This document shows positions 28,858-32,316 of a DNA stretch of 32,316 bases, in pieces (within the stretch, counting starts at the first letter, position 1; each line of letters begins with the position of its first letter). The position numbers were made by a program, and so were the translations under genes. The DNA lies in NCBI RefSeq assembly GCF_021531655.1, contig NZ_JADYUF010000041.1, positions 1-32,316 of the forward strand, given 5' to 3'. Below the pieces are notes generated by a model. It was not told the origin of the DNA. It did no database searches and worked only from the letters and a program-made list of their open reading frames with translations. This DNA is from Leyella stercorea (lineage in GTDB: Bacteria > Bacteroidota > Bacteroidia > Bacteroidales > Bacteroidaceae).

Positions 28858-29895
28858 ATGAGCACAATAATAAAACCAGAGCATTATCATGCCCTTCTCG
28901 ATACGCACAAGACCGAGCAGGGCATCAAACTCATAAAGGATTTTTTTCAGGAGAATCTTTCAACTGAGCTGCGCCTGCGCCGCGTCACAGCACCGCTGTT
29001 CGTGCTTCAAGGACTCGGCATCAACGACGATCTCAACGGAGTGGAGCGCCCCGTTACATTCCCAATCAAGGACCTTGGCGACCAGAAAGCGGAAGTTGTA
29101 CACTCGCTTGCCAAGTGGAAGCGACTCACATTGGCTGAATATAACGTCAAGCCTGGATACGGTGTGTACACCGACATGAACGCCATCAGAGCCGACGAGG
29201 AACTCGACAACCTTCACTCATTGTACGTTGACCAGTGGGACTGGGAAGCCGTTGTCACCAAAGAAGATCGCAACGTGGCATTCCTCAAGTCGATTGTGGA
29301 GCGCATTTATGCCGCCATTCGCCGCACGGAGTATTTAGTTTGCGAGACATACGAGAACATCAAGCCCTTCCTTCCCGAACAAATACACTTCATTCATAGC
29401 GAAGACTTGCTGCAGATGTACCCCGACCTCTCGCCGAAGGAGCGCGAGGACGCTATCTGCAAGAAATACGGAGCCGTATTTATAATAGGTATAGGCGGCA
29501 AACTGTCGAACGGCGAGAAGCACGACGGACGTGCTCCCGACTACGACGATTGGTCTACAGTAGCCGAGAACGGCAAGGAGGGTCTCAACGGCGACATACT
29601 TATATGGTATCCTGTGCTCGAACGCTCGTTCGAACTTTCGTCAATGGGTATACGTGTCGACAAGGAATCGTTGCTCCGCCAGCTCAAAATTGAGGGCAAG
29701 GAAGACCGTGAGCAACTGTATTTCCACCGCCGACTGCTTGCCGACGAGCTGCCGCTGTCAATCGGCGGTGGTATAGGTCAGAGCCGTCTCTGTATGGTTC
29801 TGCTTCACAAGGCGCACATCGGCGAAATCCAGGCAAGCATCTGGCCTGAAGAAATGCGTCGCGAATGCGCCAAGCTTGGTATGCCCTTAATCTAA
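28858..29895 (+). CDS. asnA: Aspartate-ammonia ligase AsnA
   Basis: A 345-residue ammonia-dependent asparagine synthetase (AsnA family, class II aaRS-like fold). It makes asparagine from aspartate, ATP and ammonia in the cytosol. Family segments: APLFV, GVERPV, EVVHSLAKWKR, GVYTDMNAIR, VDQWDWE, VFIIGIGGKL and SSMGIRVD. The C-terminal ATP-binding LPLSIGGGIGQSRLCM follows. Length and ends are normal (family about 330-345). It stands alone under its own strong promoter, convergent with the ATPase gene downstream. Confidence 0.97.
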   Translation: MSTIIKPEHYHALLDTHKTEQGIKLIKDFFQENLSTELRLRRVTAPLFVLQGLGINDDLNGVERPVTFPIKDLGDQKAEVVHSLAKWKRLTLAEYNVKPGYGVYTDMNAIRADEELDNLHSLYVDQWDWEAVVTKEDRNVAFLKSIVERIYAAIRRTEYLVCETYENIKPFLPEQIHFIHSEDLLQMYPDLSPKEREDAICKKYGAVFIIGIGGKLSNGEKHDGRAPDYDDWSTVAENGKEGLNGDILIWYPVLERSFELSSMGIRVDKESLLRQLKIEGKEDREQLYFHRRLLADELPLSIGGGIGQSRLCMVLLHKAHIGEIQASIWPEEMRRECAKLGMPLI

Positions 29896-29909
29896 GGAAA
29901 GGGCATACC
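29878..29909. terminator. Bidirectional hairpin between asnA and the P-type ATPase gene
   Basis: GGTATGCCCTT (29878-29888) and AAGGGCATACC (29899-29909) pair perfectly over 11 bp. The left arm contains the last asnA codons, and the ATPase stop codon starts two bases past the right arm. One hairpin therefore serves two convergent genes separated by 15 bp. T runs are weak on both sides. Confidence 0.6.
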
Positions 29910-29910
29910 C

Positions 29911-31791
29911 TCAGTCTGACGAAAGCCTAAGCGTGCGCATGGCGTTCAATACCGCCAACACCATAACGCCCACATCGGCAAACACAGCCATCCACATAGT
30001 AGCCAAACCCACTGCGGCGAGCAACAGCACGAGCACCTTAACGCCTATGGCAAACCATACGTTCTGCCGTGCAATGCCCAGTGTACGACGCGCTATGCGG
30101 ATGGCTGTCACCATTTTCGAGGGTTTGTCGTCCATCAAAACAACGTCGGCAGCCTCAATGGCAGCATCCGAACCGAGCGCTCCCATCGCTACACCAACGT
30201 CGGCACGTGCCAATGCGGGCGCATCGTTTATGCCGTCGCCCACGAAAGCGAGCGTTCTGTTCTTCTTTTTCTTATCGAGCAATTGCTCGAGAATGCCGAG
30301 TTTGTCGGCAGGCAACAGCTGTGTATGGCAATCGTCAATGCCCACACGGCGTGCCACATCCTCTCCTACTTCCTTACGGTCGCCCGTCAACATGACGGTA
30401 TTGCTGATGCCCATGGCGTGCAATCCGGCTATGGCATCGGCTGCATCTTCCTTTATCCGGTCTGCCACAACTATATGTCCGGCATACTCACCGTCGATGG
30501 ATACATGCACAGTAGTACCTACTACATGACACTTATGCCACTCTGCGCCTACCGAATCCATCATGCGCTCATTGCCAACGCACACCGTATGGCCATTCAC
30601 CACGGCGCGCACGCCGTGTCCGGCTATCTCCTCAACGTCTTCAACCATGCATCCGTCTGCCTCATTTCCGAACGCCTGTTTCAGCGAAACGGCTATGGGG
30701 TGGGTGCTGTATCGCTCCACATGGGCTGCAAGATGAAGCAGATGATCGGGCGAAATCTTGTCGGGATGGATGGCCTCAACGCAGAATTCGCCGTGAGTGA
30801 GGGTTCCTGTCTTGTCGAACACTACGGTGTCGAGTTCTGACAGGGCGTCGATATAGCTTGCACCCTTTATCAGTATGCCGTGGCGCGACGCTCCACCTAT
30901 GCCTCCGAAGAACGACAGCGGAATGGAGATGACTAAAGCGCAGGGACATGAAACCACAAGGAATGTCAACGCACGGTAGAGCCATGTGGTGAGCGATTCG
31001 ACATAACCGCCGCAGAACAATGGCGGAACAAACGCCAGAACCAGTGCCACTATGACGACGATGGGCGTATAGACACGTGCAAAACGGGTGATGAAGGCTT
31101 CGCTCTTCGACTTCTTCTCCGAAGCATTCTCCACCATACTTATTATCTTAGAGGCTGTCGACTCGCCGAAACTCTTCTGCACATTGACGGTCAGCACGCC
31201 CGATATGTTGACGCATCCCGACACAACCTGGTCGCCCTTATGTACATCGCGCGGCATACTCTCGCCCGTAAGTGCCACAGTATTGAGTGCCGACGTGCCG
31301 TCAACAATCTCGCCGTCGAGCGCAACACGTTCGCCCGGCTTCACGATGATGGTCTCGCCGACGGCTATTGTGTCCGGACTCACGGTCTGAATCTTGCCGT
31401 CGCGCAGCACATTGGCAGTATCGGGGCGTATGTCCATTAGAGCACGTATGCTGCGGCGCGAGCGGTGTTCGGCATAATGCTCAAACAGTTCGCCCATCTG
31501 GAAGAACAGCATAACAAATACGGCTTCGGCAAACTGGGGTTCGGCTACGGGCAAAAAGCCTATACACATGGCTCCTACGGTAGCGACGAACATAAGGAAG
31601 TCCTCATCGAACACCTCACCATGGCATATTCCTTCAAACGCCTCGCCCACAACATCGTAGCCCACCACCATATAGGGCACAAGATAAATAATGAGCATTT
31701 GCCACACGGGCAGCTGCACCGTATGCTCCACCAGAGCAGCAACAGCGAGCAAAACGGCTCCAACAATGATTCTGATAAGCTTTACATTCAT
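29911..31791 (-). CDS. P1B-type heavy-metal ATPase, Zn/Cd-exporting type
   Basis: A 626-residue inner-membrane cation pump. It lacks an N-terminal HMA metal-binding domain, as many Bacteroidota members do. Visible parts are membrane helices from residue 7, the actuator motif LTGES (174-178), the ion-path CPC (282-284) and the phosphorylation site DKTGT (Asp326). The nucleotide-binding HP (364-365), GDGINDAP (518-525) and the last helices follow. Lys585 and Asp606 there (GVKVLV, FADVGV) match the P1B-2 (Zn, Cd, Pb) class rather than the copper class. It exports divalent soft metals. The start is preceded by a TAnnTTTG box and a dyad that may bind a metal-responsive repressor. Confidence 0.92.
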   Translation of the reverse strand: MNVKLIRIIVGAVLLAVAALVEHTVQLPVWQMLIIYLVPYMVVGYDVVGEAFEGICHGEVFDEDFLMFVATVGAMCIGFLPVAEPQFAEAVFVMLFFQMGELFEHYAEHRSRRSIRALMDIRPDTANVLRDGKIQTVSPDTIAVGETIIVKPGERVALDGEIVDGTSALNTVALTGESMPRDVHKGDQVVSGCVNISGVLTVNVQKSFGESTASKIISMVENASEKKSKSEAFITRFARVYTPIVVIVALVLAFVPPLFCGGYVESLTTWLYRALTFLVVSCPCALVISIPLSFFGGIGGASRHGILIKGASYIDALSELDTVVFDKTGTLTHGEFCVEAIHPDKISPDHLLHLAAHVERYSTHPIAVSLKQAFGNEADGCMVEDVEEIAGHGVRAVVNGHTVCVGNERMMDSVGAEWHKCHVVGTTVHVSIDGEYAGHIVVADRIKEDAADAIAGLHAMGISNTVMLTGDRKEVGEDVARRVGIDDCHTQLLPADKLGILEQLLDKKKKNRTLAFVGDGINDAPALARADVGVAMGALGSDAAIEAADVVLMDDKPSKMVTAIRIARRTLGIARQNVWFAIGVKVLVLLLAAVGLATMWMAVFADVGVMVLAVLNAMRTLRLSSD

Positions 31792-31822
31792 ATCTGTATG
31801 TTATTTAATTGTTTTCTGAATG

Positions 31823-31830
31823 CAAAGGTA
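31823..31830 (-). promoter_or_regulatory. Predicted -7 box of the metal ATPase gene
   Basis: The minus strand reads TACCTTTG, an exact TAnnTTTG match, about 31 bases before the start codon. No TTTG is seen at the -33 position; a dyad occupies it instead. Confidence 0.55.
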
Positions 31831-31842
31831 TGGAATAGCGGG

Positions 31843-31857
31843 TGCAACATGGTTGCA
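31843..31857. promoter_or_regulatory. Candidate metal-regulator operator upstream of the ATPase gene
   Basis: TGCAAC and GTTGCA form a perfect 6-bp inverted repeat with a 3-base spacer, placed over the expected -33 region. TTGCAA-type dyads are used by Fur/Zur-like regulators in several bacteria. Assignment to such a regulator here is inference; no regulator gene is adjacent within the window. Confidence 0.4.
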
Positions 31858-31926
31858 TAGTTAAATTACTCCAAATTCAGAATGACCCATAAATTATTAT
31901 TATCACTCCATATTCCGGATAAACTA

Positions 31927-32003
31927 AAATTCAAAATTGAATAATTCACAATTGCAGGCGTAGCCGAGAACAATTCAAAATTCAAAACTCAAAATACAAA
32001 AAT
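31927..32003. repeat. ATTCAAAA-type intergenic repeat, second copy
   Basis: AATTCAAAA and AACTCAAAA runs flank GGCGTAGCCGA, the same design as 16989-17060. The dyad core differs by one base (GGCGTAGCC here, GGCGCAGCC there). It runs directly into 22-bp array 3. Confidence 0.55.
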
Positions 32004-32005
32004 CA

Positions 32006-32109
32006 AAAAGGAGTCCTTTTGGGTTGCAAAACGAGTCCTTTTGGGTGCTAAAAGGAGTCCTTTTACAATGCAAAACGAGTCCTTTTGGAATGCAAAAGGA
32101 CTCGTTTTG
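32006..32109 (+). repeat. 22-bp-period array 3, last unit inverted
   Basis: Units begin at 32006, 32028, 32050 and 32072, exactly 22 bases apart. The fourth unit is followed by an inverted one: CAAAACGAGTCCTTTTG (32071-32087), a 5-base loop, then its exact complement (32093-32109). The same 17-bp stem with a 5-base loop ends array 1, with different but still paired central bases. Confidence 0.87.
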
Positions 32110-32184
32110 AAATTCAGCTGTTCAAACGTTGTGTGGTTAACAATAGTCAGTTATATGAGTTTAACACAACAAATGTAGGATGAG

Positions 32185-32250
32185 GGTGTATCAAAAGCCA
32201 ATTATACGGACTGAAAGCCCAATAAGCTCATAGCCCAGGGCACCGCCCTA
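32185..32250. repeat. Truncated left end of the 242-bp element
   Basis: It begins GAGGGTGTATCAAAAG, is nearly identical to the left end at 15405 (one substitution in the GGGCTGAAAGCCC palindrome, which here reads GGACTGAAAGCCC), and stops after CACCGCCCT. The right three quarters are absent. Confidence 0.75.
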
Positions 32251-32316
32251 CCCTTTATACACATCTTTGACAATTCTCAACATCTCACATTTGCAGAAGA
32301 AATTGTCAAGTCCTGT

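Larger units (their letters stand above)
31858..32316. other. Gene-free repeat island at the window end
   Basis: No coding region is supported. Contents in order: AT-rich sequence to 31926, an ATTCAAAA repeat (31927-32003), 22-bp array 3 (32006-32109), unique sequence, and a truncated 242-bp-type element (32185-32250). The last 66 bases carry a 9-bp inverted repeat (TTGACAATT 32267-32275, AATTGTCAA 32301-32309). Confidence 0.75.

Noticed and set aside
32255..32265. Replication origin hint from a single DnaA-box-like TTATACACA
   Set aside because: One isolated box without clustering or dnaA/dnaN nearby is not evidence of an origin.

Overview
The window reads as the chromosome of a Bacteroidota member, most likely of the Bacteroidales and Prevotella/Segatella-like. 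The evidence is a SusC/SusD polysaccharide utilization locus (PUL), surface lipoproteins with Cys-Ser-Asp starts, -7 boxes of the TAnnTTTG type in front of many genes, almost no Shine-Dalgarno sequences, and a parA-parB-DUF5683-lytic transglycosylase-Rel gene order common in this phylum. Species is not determined.

Positions 228-14857 hold a PUL that looks built for dextran or related alpha-1,6-glucans. Six genes run leftwards in the order SusC-like transporter, SusD-like lipoprotein, SusE/F-like binding lipoprotein, GH66 endo-dextranase, SusB-type GH97 alpha-glucosidase and GH31 alpha-glucosidase. A divergent membrane-bound HTH regulator follows. The surface GH66 enzyme would cut dextran, SusC/D would import the isomalto-oligosaccharides, and GH97 and GH31 would release glucose in the periplasm. 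The regulator promoter carries a perfect 10-bp inverted repeat over its -7 box.

Positions 14858-15848 are about 1 kb of non-coding repeats. Positions 15849-25157 are housekeeping: surE-lpxB leftwards, then rightwards parA, parB, a DUF5683 protein, a LysM lytic transglycosylase, the (p)ppGpp enzyme Rel and cutC. Positions 25106-25533 are a second repeat island that supplies the stop codons of both neighbouring genes (cutC and pnuC). Positions 25510-28674 form a thiamine uptake operon (TPP riboswitch, TonB-dependent receptor, PnuC-family permease). asnA follows divergently, then a Zn/Cd-type P1B ATPase on the opposite strand, then a third repeat island up to the window end.

The least explained signal is the pair of repeat families. 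One is a 22-bp-period array whose last unit is inverted at two loci, forming 17-bp hairpins that covary between loci. The other is a hairpin-rich element of about 242 bp with terminal inverted repeats. The two occur side by side at all three repeat islands. No protein-coding system of obviously unknown type is present.
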